From the NCBI GenBank assembly GCA_030247855.1, contig JAPDRN010000105.1, positions 61,272 to 125,271 on the forward strand: a stretch of 64,000 nt of DNA. Direction: 5' to 3'. The DNA is from Knufia peltigerae. Its lineage: Eukaryota > Ascomycota > Eurotiomycetes > Chaetothyriales > Trichomeriaceae. Every line of letters starts with the position of its first letter. Within the stretch, counting starts at the first letter, position 1. Of the stretch, positions 10,160 through 20,879 are shown piece after piece. The notes under the pieces were generated by a model. It made no database searches and was not told where the DNA came from. It was given only the letters and a program-made list of their open reading frames with translations. A program made the translations under genes and the position numbers.

Positions 10160-11956
10160 CTATAATGCCCTATTGACTCGTCGTAGCTTCACGTCCAGGG
10201 GACCCTTATCCCAAAAAGACAGGATCTTCTGCTCATTCCATCGACCACTGTTCGGCATCAACTCAAGGTCGAAATTCCACAGCATCCGAGCCAGAATCAG
10301 CCGCATCTCTACATATGCGAGACTAGAAAGGTCAAACACAGTGGTCAGCATCACAACTATGTGGACGTGCAGGGTGTAACAGAGGGTGAAATCATACTTT
10401 TTGCCCAGACAATTGCGAGGGCCGAATTGAAAAGGCTGAACAACCTCTCTGACATCCTGGGTGAATCGTAGATCATCCATCCAACGCTCTGGGATGAACT
10501 CTTCGGGTAAGGTGAAGTTGTGCTTGGAATGGTATGAAGCCCAATGGGGAACCGATACAACCGTCTATTTTTTGGCAGCGTTAGTTGGTCATCGTTATCT
10601 GTGGAGACAGGGAACACGCAAGACCCTTGCAGCCTTTTGGGAAGTGCGTGCTGTTTGGGGTAGAAAGGTGCACTCACTCCTTCTGTGATCTCATATCCGT
10701 CCACAATAGCGCCGCCACTGGGGGCAATACGTCCCAGACCTCCGGGGGAGGGAGGATAGATCCGTAAGCCCTCATTCAGGACTGCAAGTAAGTATTTGGC
10801 ATTTGTGACCGAGATGGACGTGATGTCTTCTTCTTTGGCAAATATGGTTCGAATCTCCCGTACCAAGGTTTGGTAGACTCTCGGGTTCTTCAATAACCAA
10901 AAGGTAGTACCGCTGAGGAGGGTCGCTGTGGTCTCGCTGCCTGCCAGGATCAAGATATTGGCGTTCTCGCCGATCTCATCTGGAGTCATGCCTTTTTCAT
11001 CATTGAAGCGGAGAATGTAGGACATGAAATCTTCCCTTTCCGTGTTCCCCGTCTCGAGCCTTTTCTGTGCTTTCGAGAAACTCAACTGGAGATGATCCAT
11101 TTGGTTCTTGACGAGGTCTTGAGGAATGAACCTGCGCAGAATGGGAGCTGCGATGGGGAGGCGTTTGATTGCCTGGTTGAAGACGGCCAGGCGGAACCCG
11201 TCAAAAATGGTGGCCACCCAGGGATGATACACGCCGGCCTCGAGACAGCCAAACGGCTCTCCAAATGCCAAATCACCGATAATATCAAAGGTGGTGAAGT
11301 TGTACCATTGAACCATATTGACTACTTGGTCCTCATCGGACCGTTTTGCCAATTGCTGAATGAGCAAGGTGAGGTAGTGATTTAGGACCCATTCCTGGCC
11401 TCGGAGCGCCTTCTCTGAAAATGCATGCGCAAGCAGCCGTCGATGTCGGCTGTGGTTGGCGTCGTCGGCCAGCAAGATGTTGTCAGCATTGGTCAGGGCA
11501 CTTCGGTACAGCCGCTTATCCTTCTGGAATGAAAGTTGGCCATGCCTTTTATGGCCGTAGATGGTCTGCCACCCCGTCGGGGTAATGAATGAGACATCGT
11601 TGGGAGTGAACCGCACCACGGGTCCGTACTTGTCGTGGAGATCTCTCAAAATGTACGGCCAGCGACCCGAGAGCAGTCCCGCCAGGTATGGGAGGCTAGA
11701 GGCCGCATAGAGTCTTGGGCCTGGAATTTTAGCGAGTGGGTGTACGAACGCATTGTATAGTGTCTTCACAACGACAGCGAAAAGTACCTGTCCCACAAGT
11801 CAGATGCCAGCAGATGCCAGACCCAGAGCTATCTCCGTGCTCGAGGCTTCTCGGTGAAGAACTTTAGCTGACCAGCAATACAACAAATGCGATGATCCTG
11901 ACCAAGTGGTCGATAGATGCTAGTGAGGTGACCGATTTCGTTAAGGATGTCGCCAT
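10160..11956 (-). CDS. Cytochrome P450 monooxygenase (first)
   Basis: Four exons (11956-11873, 11787-10678, 10564-10398, 10322-10160) give 507 residues. Exon 1 supplies MATSLTKS and the start of an N-terminal membrane anchor (IIAFVVLLVLFAVVV, split by the first intron), then a proline-rich hinge HPLAKIPGPR. The I-helix shows AGSETT with the oxygen-activating Thr. The K-helix ExxR is EGLR, the meander has PERW, and the heme loop is FGPRNCLGKN, whose final Asn codon is completed across the last intron. All motifs fall at normal spacing for a class II microsomal P450. It needs a CPR, and one lies 9 kb away. Overall look is of the CYP58/65-like fungal group (isotrichodermin-hydroxylase-like), a weak substrate clue. 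It is divergent from the aldehyde dehydrogenase at 12569. Confidence 0.92.
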
Positions 11957-12568
11957 CTGGGCTCCCTATACATCCACAAAAGGTACCAGAATGCAAGTGG
12001 TACGAACAGATTCAAAAAAATAGGATGAGGATTTTGTAAGAATGTTGCAGTGATCTTTGGCACTTCAAGCCAATGCAGATAATTCACTGGAGTACGATGA
12101 ATGAGTCTGGCATACTCCTGTTGACATTGTGTAATCAGTCGGATGCCACATCTTCCTGGACCAAGCACTTGAGTTCTTGGTGCCTAGCTCAGACTTGCGA
12201 ACGTGCCGATACCAGAGCGAGACCACCAAGAGCGCGACTTACGCGCCGGTCTGGCTTCTCCACACGACCGGCATACATCGTGCTGCGAGCCGGATACCGG
12301 AGGTGAAAATAGAAAAGATTGGAGTCCATCCGCGGTAAGGGAGTTTGCACCATCTGATCGTAAAATACGGGGAAGCCGGAAGAGCAAAATGTGTTCAACT
12401 GTCGGCAAGCAGATGATCTGCCGTCCAAGCGCCGATGTTCCAACTCGGATTGCGTTTGCATCTCGTTTAGCCTGGCTCAAAGCAAAGGACTGAGAAGATT
12501 CATCAGCTTGTTTATGAAATGGTATTTTCCTTCCAATAGACTGTCAACACTTTCAACAACAATCGACA
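11957..12568. promoter_or_regulatory. Divergent promoter region between P450 and ALDH genes
   Basis: About 610 bases between two divergent starts. Short open frames on both strands show no recognisable motif and I treat them as chance. Shared control of the two genes is likely by position only. Confidence 0.5.
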
Positions 12569-14056
12569 ATGGCAGCATTCCCACTACCGAAAACATTGCC
12601 AGAGCTAGCAGATTGTTTACCACAACACCTGGACCTTTATTATGGCGGTCAATGGCACCAACCAATCGACGGACAATACGTCGAGACGTCAAATCCCGGC
12701 ACTGGAAAAGTCATTACCAAGGTGGCTTTTGCAGGTGCGGCAGACACTGAAGCTGCCTTGAAGGCTGCTCAAGCCGCACTCCCAGCATGGCGAGCAACGC
12801 CGCCTCTGCAACGGGGAAAACTACTCAAGAAGGCGGCCCAGGTATTTCGTGACCACGCAGTTGAATTGGCTCTCCTCGATGCCGCCAACATTGGAAGTCC
12901 TATAGCTATCATGGCTTCGGACGCTCATTTTGCCGCCGAATACCTCGATTACTATGCAGGCTTGATCCCGGCTGTTACTGGCGAAACGGCTAATCTCGGA
13001 GATAAGACCTTCAACTACACGGTACGGGAGCCCCTCGGAGTGGTCGCGAGAATTGTGGCTTCAAACCATCCCATGATGTTTACCGGAACTAAGATGGGCC
13101 CTCCCCTGGCGATGGGAAACACCTTAGTGATCAAGACGCCCGAACAAGCACCATTGTCTGCTTTAAGACTGATGGAGCTCATTGGAGATATCTTCCCTCC
13201 TGGTGTCTTTAACGTGGTCTCCGGTGGCGTCGAATGCGGCAAAACGCTTGCAACTCACCCGATTGTCCGAAAAATCACGCTCATAGGTAGTTTACCAACA
13301 GGTCGCGCAATCCAAAAAGCCGCTGCAGACTCTCTAAAACTATCAGTTCTAGAGCTGGGAGGAAAGAATGCTCTTATTGCGTATCCTGACGCCGATATCG
13401 ACCGCCTAGTCGAGGGTATCGTAGCAGGAATGAACTGGTCTTGGTGTGGCCAGTCATGCGGGTCGACATCGCGAGTATTCCTTCATGACGATATTCATGA
13501 CAAGGTTTTGGGACTGGTCAAGTCAAAGCTGGAACAGAGCTACAAGCCTGGCAATCCCTTGAACCCTGCGACTACCATGGGCTCGCTCGTTAGCAAGGCC
13601 GCTCAAGATCGAGTGCTCCGGTATATCGACATTGGCAAAAGAGAAGGTGCTAAGCTCATTACTGGAGGAGAGGCACCGACAACTGATGACTGTAAAGACG
13701 GCTATTTCGTACTTCCAACCATCTTCGCCGACGTGGATCAAAGTATGACTATTGCACAAGAGGAAATATTTGGACCAGTGCTTTCGGTCTTGAAGTGGAG
13801 GGATGAGGAGACTGTTTTCCAACAAGTAAACTCGGTCGAATATGGTCTCACCGGTGCAGTCTTCACATCCAACATGACTACCGCTCAGCATGCCATCAGA
13901 CGTATCGAAGCTGCAACCGTGTGGGTGAATACATCGGCTACTCATTTCCTTGGAATGCCATGGGGTGGGTATAAGCAGTCAGGTATTGGTAGGGAGGACT
14001 GCTTCGAGGAAATGGTGGAGATGACACAACGCAAAGCAGTACACATCCTCCTCTAG
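12569..14056 (+). CDS. Aldehyde dehydrogenase (NAD(P)+), first
   Basis: Single exon, 495 residues, the normal size for the ALDH superfamily. It oxidises an aldehyde to the acid. Visible are the NAD-binding region, the general-base glutamate in LELGGKN (about residue 262), the catalytic cysteine in CGQSCGSTSR (about 297), the EEIFGPVLSV motif and the C-terminal PWGGYKQSGIGRE. It resembles betaine-aldehyde/vanillin-type fungal ALDHs, but the substrate is not determined. It is divergent from the P450 and codirectional with the aldo/keto reductase, so it may act on an aldehyde made by P450-driven methyl or alcohol oxidation. No odd residues seen. Confidence 0.93.
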   Translation: MAAFPLPKTLPELADCLPQHLDLYYGGQWHQPIDGQYVETSNPGTGKVITKVAFAGAADTEAALKAAQAALPAWRATPPLQRGKLLKKAAQVFRDHAVELALLDAANIGSPIAIMASDAHFAAEYLDYYAGLIPAVTGETANLGDKTFNYTVREPLGVVARIVASNHPMMFTGTKMGPPLAMGNTLVIKTPEQAPLSALRLMELIGDIFPPGVFNVVSGGVECGKTLATHPIVRKITLIGSLPTGRAIQKAAADSLKLSVLELGGKNALIAYPDADIDRLVEGIVAGMNWSWCGQSCGSTSRVFLHDDIHDKVLGLVKSKLEQSYKPGNPLNPATTMGSLVSKAAQDRVLRYIDIGKREGAKLITGGEAPTTDDCKDGYFVLPTIFADVDQSMTIAQEEIFGPVLSVLKWRDEETVFQQVNSVEYGLTGAVFTSNMTTAQHAIRRIEAATVWVNTSATHFLGMPWGGYKQSGIGREDCFEEMVEMTQRKAVHILL

Positions 14057-14607
14057 GCTTTACGGAAGGATTAGATAAATAGCTAGGCTGTCATGCCTCA
14101 TGCAAATGGGTCGTTAAGGAACAAAATATATGATGACAAGCTCACTTAACACCGAGTGCCGGTAGTAATATCCGTACCATGTCTCCACACTGTCCGTCCA
14201 TTGGGGTCGCGCGTGATCGCGATGTGTAGTTGGAGAGCATACTCTAGATCACCGAAGCGGATGTTGTGCAAAGACGGCAGCTTTCGTCTCTCGAGTTCTT
14301 CGAGTCTCCACCAAAAGCTTGTCAAGATGGATCATGGCATTGCTGTGACCCGGTTCAATCATTCCGGAAAGGCCGTCAGCCGGTGCAGCTGACCTTAGCT
14401 CGAGGGGTCCGACCAGATGCCTACCGGTATACCCGCGTGCATCTTGTGACTGGTTGCTGATCCCAGGCCCCTTCCGGACTTATCAAACCTCCTGGCTGTC
14501 GGTGCGCTGGTGCCAACCGTGGGTAAATGTGACTATTTGTATAGCTTCGAATTTCCTCACTGCCGACAGCAATTCGAAAGAAGCAATAACTTGACCACAA
14601 CGCCAGG
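14057..14607. other. Intergenic region between ALDH and aldo/keto reductase
   Basis: About 550 bases containing the ALDH 3' end and the reductase promoter. No gene seen. Confidence 0.5.
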
Positions 14608-15603
14608 ATGCCAACACTTCTCGGTCAACAGATCGGTCCGGTGGGATTCGGCCTCATGGGACTGACTAGACCAATCAGCCCGGTTGACCAGGAAGAAGCA
14701 TTCGCAGCGATGAACGCTGCAATTGAAAATGGTGCAACATACTGGAATGGAGGACAGTTCTACGGCACTTCGGAACGTAACAGCCTGCACCTCTTGCGTG
14801 ACTATTTCCGCAAATATCCCGAGAAGGCTTCCAAGGTGACACTCGCAATCAAGGGTGCTCGCGTGATGGAGGCAGCGACAGTATCCTTTGACGGCAGCGA
14901 GGCTGGGGTTCGAAAATCTGTCGACGAATGTAATCGAATCCTCGATGGCACCAAGAGCCTGGACATCTTCGAATGTGCCCGTGTCGATCCCAAAACTCCA
15001 ATTGAAGAGACGATGCGAGCCTTAGGGCTGCTGGTCAAGGAAGGCAAGATCAAAGGCATCGGCCTCAGTGAGGTCAAAGCCGAAACGATCCGTCGTGCGG
15101 CTAAGGTCCAAACAATCACCCAGGTCGAGGTCGAATTGTCCTTATGGTCGCCTGATATCCTCTACAATGGTGTCGTCGCCACTTGTACAGAGCTCGGCAT
15201 CCCGATCATAGCATACGCACCCCTGAGCCGCGGTGGATTGACCACTGACCTCCCTGAGAAGGAGGAGGATCTCCCTGCGCATCTCAAGATGTACCCTAGA
15301 TTTCAAGGGGATGCTTTCCAGGCCAATCAACAACTCACGCAGGAAGTCCAGAAGTTGGCTTCAGACAAGCAGTGCACTGTACCCCAGATTGCCATTGGCT
15401 GGGTGCGAGCACAAAGCCAGAGAAATGGCAATGGAATCATCATCCCTATCCCGGGTGCAGAAAAGCCGGAATGGGTCGCCGAGAATTGCAGGGATATAAA
15501 GCTGGTGGAGGAGGATTTACAAAAAATCGATGAGATACTTCGCCGGATCCCGATCAAGGGAGGACGATATGGCCCGAACGAGAGTAAATTGAGTGAAGGA
15601 TAA
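14608..15603 (+). CDS. Aldo/keto reductase, pyridoxal-reductase-like (AKR8 type)
   Basis: Single exon, 331 residues, the usual AKR length. The start MPTLLGQQIGPVGFGLMGLT fits the first strands of the (beta/alpha)8 barrel. The active-site segment reads NGATYWNGGQFYG. The usual DxAxxYG aspartate is replaced in the way typical of fungal pyridoxal reductases, with Tyr kept. Lys is in LAIKG and the substrate-loop motif is ECARVDPKTPIEETM, again like the AKR8 group. A C-terminal NADPH-binding region IIPIPGAEKPEWVAENC is present. Family activity is NADPH-dependent reduction of aldehydes such as pyridoxal. In this island it may reduce a pathway aldehyde instead, which is inference. Confidence 0.88.
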   Translation: MPTLLGQQIGPVGFGLMGLTRPISPVDQEEAFAAMNAAIENGATYWNGGQFYGTSERNSLHLLRDYFRKYPEKASKVTLAIKGARVMEAATVSFDGSEAGVRKSVDECNRILDGTKSLDIFECARVDPKTPIEETMRALGLLVKEGKIKGIGLSEVKAETIRRAAKVQTITQVEVELSLWSPDILYNGVVATCTELGIPIIAYAPLSRGGLTTDLPEKEEDLPAHLKMYPRFQGDAFQANQQLTQEVQKLASDKQCTVPQIAIGWVRAQSQRNGNGIIIPIPGAEKPEWVAENCRDIKLVEEDLQKIDEILRRIPIKGGRYGPNESKLSEG

Positions 15604-15835
15604 ATGATCACGGCTGAAGTGAGCATGTATGGCAAAGAGTGCCAACTCACATATATGCCGTCTTCTCTAGGATCATAGAGAGTGAAAGTTGATCAGCACA
15701 GTGTCATTCCAACTCATTTGGTGGCTGCATGACTGACAGTGACAACGGCAAAGTTTGTTCAGTGAAGGGTTTCTATAGCTTAGAGGTCATAGATATAAGG
15801 TAGAGTAAACGACTCCAGATGCTTTCGTCCTGTTC

Positions 15836-16851
15836 TCAATCGCATCGACTCTGACGTAGAACGCTCTCTATCTCTTTCCCCCACCCGCTGTGTGACCATC
15901 CATTTAGACTCTCAGGATACTGTGGCATAGGGCCGACCAGAAAAGAGTCGTGCGCCAGAGCTACAAATACCTGACCAGTCTCCTCTAGATGCCGGATTTT
16001 CTTCAAGGTTTCGCCTGCAACCTTTGGTTCACTATGAAAGCATCGTCCCATGGGTCCAAATGAGACGCTCATTGGGCGACTTTGCAACAAGATGGAGCGA
16101 TGATGGCAGCAATCACCCCCCATAAAAACCCACTCACCCGGCCCTGTGAGAGCGAGAGCGCCCATATGCCCCTTCATGTGGCCGGGAGTGTCGATCAAGT
16201 AGAAGCTACCATCGCCAAAATAGTCGAATGCCCGCGGAAAAGGCCCGACTGGCGACCATTTCTCGTTCTCAAAGCTCAGCTCATGGAGCTTCGGGTGTTG
16301 AACCACAGAACTGGAGAAGGGCGATTTCGGGTTCACAGGCCACCCTTCGCCATTCGCAGCCTTGGACCCAGGACCTATGACCAACTTTGCGTCTGGGAAC
16401 TTGGTGCAGTCGCCGATATGGTCGAAGTGCAGGTGGCTGAATATGACGGCATCGATGTCTGAGGGTGCCACAGGGCCAGTTGCGAGGATGTCGGAAGCAT
16501 CATTATCCACTACCGGTTCAATGACGTGAAACAAACTTCTGATCAATTCAGGCACTTGGTCAAAGTCCTGATTCTCGGTCAGCGTGTACGTGAAGCTGCA
16601 GCCATGCGCAGTGGTGAGAAGTTGAAAGCAGGTCCAGCTCTTCATACCTTTGTCAGACCAAGGTCGAAAAGCACATTGTTGCCTGAGTGATGGCGGATTA
16701 AGAAACTGAAGTCAGGATAAGAGTGACGAGCTCTCATGATATCCTCATCGCCATCCTCGAAAAGCCATTGATCAGGATGGTGTAGTATACCGGTAGCCAA
16801 AGCATGTACTTCGACGGGCGCAATGTCGCCTGTAGACGGTAGGGAAGACAT
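15836..16851 (-). CDS. Metallo-beta-lactamase-fold hydrolase (lactonase-like), island copy
   Basis: Two exons (16851-16648 and 16573-15836) joined in phase by a GTATGA...ACCGAG intron give 313 residues. Metal ligands are visible in FSHLHFDHIGD (HxHxDH), DTPGHMKGHMGAL, GGDCCHH and the late LAHD. This is the quorum-quenching-lactonase/glyoxalase-II-like branch, which hydrolyses lactone or ester bonds with two zinc ions. A nearer AG (CTGCAG, 16597-16595) exists but would break the frame, so the acceptor at 16574 was chosen. The protein is clearly paralogous to the gene at 48397. Divergent from the second P450. Opening of a lactone intermediate is a reasonable guess. Confidence 0.87.
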
Positions 16852-17401
16852 GCCTTGTAGCGTACAGGTAGTTACAAGGGTCAGTGGTCACATTTCTCGC
16901 ATTCCAGAGCAGCTTGGAAGTCAATAGGAGTAGTTAGGTAGCACGAAAGCGGTGCGAACTGTAATTCACTGCACCGAAAAGCCCGACTCTGACGAGTACA
17001 GAGTACAACTGACTCCAAGCTCGAGATCTTCCCCATGGGCGGCTCACCGTTTGCCCGCCTTGGAACATAATCGAGCGGGGCTCAAGTCCAGGGGAGCCGG
17101 CATATCCGTCAGATCCCCGTGAAACCGGGATTCCCACTGCCAATGAACTGAGTGGATTTTTGGAGGCTGGGATCCCCAGGATATTGTTCTGACGAGTAGG
17201 CAATGTGGACCAACGACCCGTAAACACACACTTTCTCGGAAGCAGCGCGTAAGACGTGAATACTTCCGCTCAAATCCTTGGCAGAGACGTTCCAAATCTT
17301 GAGCAACATCAAGCCAGGGCAGGACGACAGGATCACAAGTGACTCTCATTTTTTGCCTACTATCTCATTGCCAGCCTACATCGCTCATTGTCGCATTCAC
17401 G
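16852..17401. promoter_or_regulatory. Divergent promoter region between hydrolase and second P450
   Basis: About 550 bases between divergent starts. A GTG-led extension of the P450 frame (from 17339) was not used because an ATG is available at 17402. No operator assigned. Confidence 0.45.
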
Positions 17402-19043
17402 ATGACATTACTTACCAAAATGATCGAATATCAACCTCAAAGCTTGTTCACTACGTTATGGGCACTCCTGGCGACGTACCTTTTGGGCGTCTTCGTCTAC
17501 CGCGTCTGGTTCCACCCGCTCGCCAAGTACCCTGGACCGTTCTTCGCCAGATTCACCGACATCTATCCAATGCTGGCCATGTTCAAGATGACACGATGCT
17601 ACTGGCAGGATGAAATGATTCAGAAATACGGTAGTCCAGTTCGCGTTTCCACAAACCAGCTTTTCTTCGCCGACATGAAGTCTTGGGTCGATATTTACGG
17701 GCAAAGTTCTGCTCCTTGCCTCAAGGAACCAGGTTTCTATGATCAGATGACGGCAACGGGAGCCACCAGCGTCTTCAACGCGACGAGTAAAGTCGAGCAC
17801 GCCCGAGTCCGGCGACTACTGTCGCATGCATTCTCCCTCTCCGCTTTGCTGAAGGATGAAGCACTCGTCCAGAAGAAGGTTGATGAGCTTGATCGCCTCG
17901 TATTTGCACCTGCCGCTCGATCGGGACAGTCGGTTGATATCTTCGGCAAGATGATGTGTAATTTCCTCGATATCTCAAGCCATTTCAGCTATGGCGAGTC
18001 ATTCAACACCCTTTCTGGACGGGGCGAGATTAGCCATGCAGATATGGATTGCTTGTAAGTTATACGTCCGCTGAAGTTGACCACATGTCTCTAGTCTGGA
18101 ATAGGGACCATAATGCTGATTCTTGATAGCTTTGTTGTTATACCAGTCCAAGCATTCCTTCCGTTTCTAAGATATGTTCCGATCCCGCGAATTCAAGAGG
18201 CATATCGTAGTCTAGGAAGGCTTGTGCGATTTGTGCAAAAGAGCGTCGGCAACTTTCAGGCAGAGATCGAGAAGCAAGGTGACCAATACGCCAAGGGCAC
18301 GTTTCTCCGGAACTTAATTGACGCTCGAGATGACGAAACCGGGGGCTCCAAGCTTTCTTTTGAAGACTTGGTGGAGAACACTATTATCTTCCTTCTGGCG
18401 GGTAGTGATACCACGGCAATAACATCCATGTATCTGATGTGGGAGGTCGGCCGTCGGCCAGAACTCAAGAAGAAACTGGTGGAAGAGATCCGCAGTGCCT
18501 TTCCCAATCCTGACCAGATGCCGAACTATGAACAAGCATCACAATTGGTAATTGACTCTCCTCACTTTTCATTGCATGACTACTGCTAATCCCCATGAAC
18601 AGACATATCTTAACGCTTGTATCGAGGAGACACTGAGACTATGGGGTCCGTTCAATGTCGGGTTTCCCAGAGTGTCGCCTGGCAAACAGATTGGGGGCGT
18701 GTTTGTCCCTGCAGGTACTGTGGTCGCCAATGTGGCCTACTCAACTCATCGGGATCCCAATTACTTTCCAAATCCACTCGAATTCGTACCTGAACGATGG
18801 TTGAACGCCAGCTCAGATATGAAAGCCATGGCGAAACCTTTTGGACACGGGCCTCGGAACTGCATTGGCAAACATCTGGCTGAGATCGGTATTCATCTGA
18901 CCTTAACGCGGCTATACCAATTGTATGATATTGGTATAGATCCCTGCATGACAGAAGAGATGATGAGACAAAAGGACCGAGGTGCCGCGGGTCCTTGGGC
19001 GGGAAAATTTGTAATTATCCCCAAGCCAGCAGGCAAGGCTTGA
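17402..19043 (+). CDS. Cytochrome P450 monooxygenase (second)
   Basis: Three exons (17402-18054, 18130-18547, 18603-19043) with GTAAGT...TTGATAG and GTAATT...GAACAG introns give 503 residues. An N-terminal hydrophobic anchor (LFTTLWALLATYLLGVFVYRV) precedes the hinge HPLAKYPGP. The I-helix has AGSDTT, the ExxR is EETLR, the meander has PERW and the heme-binding loop is FGHGPRNCIGKH with the thiolate Cys. The second in-frame ATG (17420) is also a possible start. It is a second microsomal class II P450 in the island, differing clearly from the one at 10160-11956 in I-helix and heme loop. Together with the reductase it suggests at least two hydroxylation steps. Substrate unknown. Confidence 0.92.
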
Positions 19044-19639
19044 GCCGATGCAACAGCAACAGCCGGGCATGGGACATATTACGGAGACGGGTGAAGAATC
19101 AGTAGTGCGGGACGCACAGTGGGTAAAGCTGCGTGCCCTCCATGGCACAGGCAACGAGAACATATAGAAGTATTGAAGACCCTTCAGCTGGGGAGTATGA
19201 AGCGCCAAGTGCACCACTGTTGAGATAGTAGGGACAGCCTAGAGTGACTCCCAATGCGTAGTTTCCAGACAAGCTTCTCAATCCTGGTTTTGTCAACTTG
19301 ACTCTGTAGAAGTCGCAAAAACCGATGCCAGGACAAGTGCCACCAGCCAGTGTAGACTGCGTGGACAGAAAGTCAAGTCTGGCTACCCGAGTGCCGGTGA
19401 TGAGATGGTGGTATAGTCGTGCAGGGAAAGCCGTGAAGGAGCGTCATGGCGCACGGGCCACCGAATTTATAGACCTTTGGACCGGTTCCGCTATACGCGA
19501 AAATGTGGGGAGCCCGATGAGTGCTCCATTGCTTCTTTTCGGGTTGTGACGGCACGCGAAATCCCCGAGAAAGCAATCTTTATATAGCCTGACCGCACGT
19601 ATTACTCAACTTGGCCAGCAGAGCCTGCAGCATTCAAAT
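19044..19639. other. Intergenic region with promoter of the alcohol dehydrogenase
   Basis: About 600 bases, no gene seen. It ends with the TATA-like element at 19579-19586. Confidence 0.5.
19579..19586 (+). promoter_or_regulatory. TATA-like element upstream of the alcohol dehydrogenase
   Basis: TTTATATA lies about 55 bases before the ATG at 19640, a plausible core-promoter position for a strongly inducible fungal gene. Positional evidence only. Confidence 0.4.
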
Positions 19640-20707
19640 ATGGCTCAGTTTGCGCAGCACAATCAAAGGGTGGTACTTGTCGAAGATGCTGGCCCAAATC
19701 CCCAATTCTCGGTCCAGGAGACAAAGATCCCAACGTACGGAGACGATGAGGTGCTCATTCAATTGGCGCACACCGGTCTCTGCCATACTGATGTGGCTTT
19801 TGCTTACGGCGAGTGGCAGCAGCTAGGGTTTGGTATGTCGGACGGCAATTGCACTCCTGGCCATGAGGGCGTTGGACACGTCGTCGCCGTCGGGTCTAAT
19901 GTGGCCAATCTGAAGGTCGGGGATCGAGTCGGCACCAAATGGCTAAGGAGAGTCTGCGCAGAGTGTGCCAAATGCAAGGGAGGCAACGAACATCTTTGCC
20001 GGACGAGCAAGATCTACGGCCAAGCTACTGCTGGATCACTACAGCAATATGTTCCCTCTCAGGCCTCGATAACACCAAAGATCCCTGAAGAAATCCCCTT
20101 GGAGAACGCCGGCCCTCTTCTTTGTGCCGGCGTCACCATCTTCCGGGGTGTCAAGCAATCGGGCGCTGTACGGGGGGATTGGATCGTCATCTCTGGTGCA
20201 GGAGGGGGTTTGGGTCACTTGGGCGTCCAATTTGCAAGCAAGATGGGCATCAAGATCGTGGGGATTGACGCCGGCAACAAGAAGGACTTTTGTCTCTCCC
20301 TCGGGGTCGACCATTTCATCGACTTCCAGACCACGCCTGACGTCGCAAAGGAAGTTGGTCGGATAACCGACGGCGGCGCCAAAGGGGTCCTTGTTCCGGT
20401 CGGGACGCGGTCATCCTACGAACAAGCATGCCGAATGTTGGCTCTAGGAGGTACTCTTGTTTGTATCGGCCTGCCTTCTGGGTCATGCACGCTGCCACTG
20501 GAGCTGATCGACATAATCAGCAGTGGCTATACCGTGACCGGCGTGAATGCGAGCAGTCTGAAGCACATAGACGAAACCTTGGAATTTGCGGCACGGCACA
20601 AAGTGTGGCCAAAGACTCAACTGATCCCCATGGACAATGTACAGGAGGCTTTCGAGCTCGTAAGAGACGGAAAGGCTCAAGGGAGAATCGTGCTAGATCT
20701 CAAGTAG
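19640..20707 (+). CDS. Zinc-dependent alcohol dehydrogenase (MDR family)
   Basis: Single exon, 355 residues, standard for ADH1/AdhP-type medium-chain dehydrogenases. It interconverts primary alcohols and aldehydes with NAD(P). Catalytic-zinc ligands are in GLCHTDVAF and PGHEGVGHV. The four structural-zinc cysteines are in CAECAKCKGGNEHLC. The nucleotide fold has GAGGGLGHLGVQFA followed by the acidic GIDAGNKKDF strand end, which favours NAD. In this neighbourhood it could oxidise a benzyl-type alcohol made by a P450, feeding the aldehyde dehydrogenase encoded next to it on the opposite strand. Family call secure, substrate inferred. Confidence 0.93.
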   Translation: MAQFAQHNQRVVLVEDAGPNPQFSVQETKIPTYGDDEVLIQLAHTGLCHTDVAFAYGEWQQLGFGMSDGNCTPGHEGVGHVVAVGSNVANLKVGDRVGTKWLRRVCAECAKCKGGNEHLCRTSKIYGQATAGSLQQYVPSQASITPKIPEEIPLENAGPLLCAGVTIFRGVKQSGAVRGDWIVISGAGGGLGHLGVQFASKMGIKIVGIDAGNKKDFCLSLGVDHFIDFQTTPDVAKEVGRITDGGAKGVLVPVGTRSSYEQACRMLALGGTLVCIGLPSGSCTLPLELIDIISSGYTVTGVNASSLKHIDETLEFAARHKVWPKTQLIPMDNVQEAFELVRDGKAQGRIVLDLK

Positions 20708-20879
20708 CTAGAATTCTAGCTCGAATGATCAGGGGGTGTCGGCCAGGACTTTATATACATCAAATAACCACTTCGTTTTTCGTTTGTAGAAGTGAGTCTA
20801 CGAGAGCAACAGTTTTCCCACCACAGATGCATCTACTACAGTCTAAGAGCCCTTGTCAGTCAATTCCCATTCTTCTCGT

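Noticed and set aside
11941..12493. Several 75-98-codon frames between P450 and ALDH
   Set aside because: Overlapping frames on both strands without motifs or start context. The gap is explained as a divergent promoter.
17339..17401. N-terminal extension of the second P450
   Set aside because: It would begin with GTG. An ATG at 17402 gives a normal membrane-anchor N-terminus.
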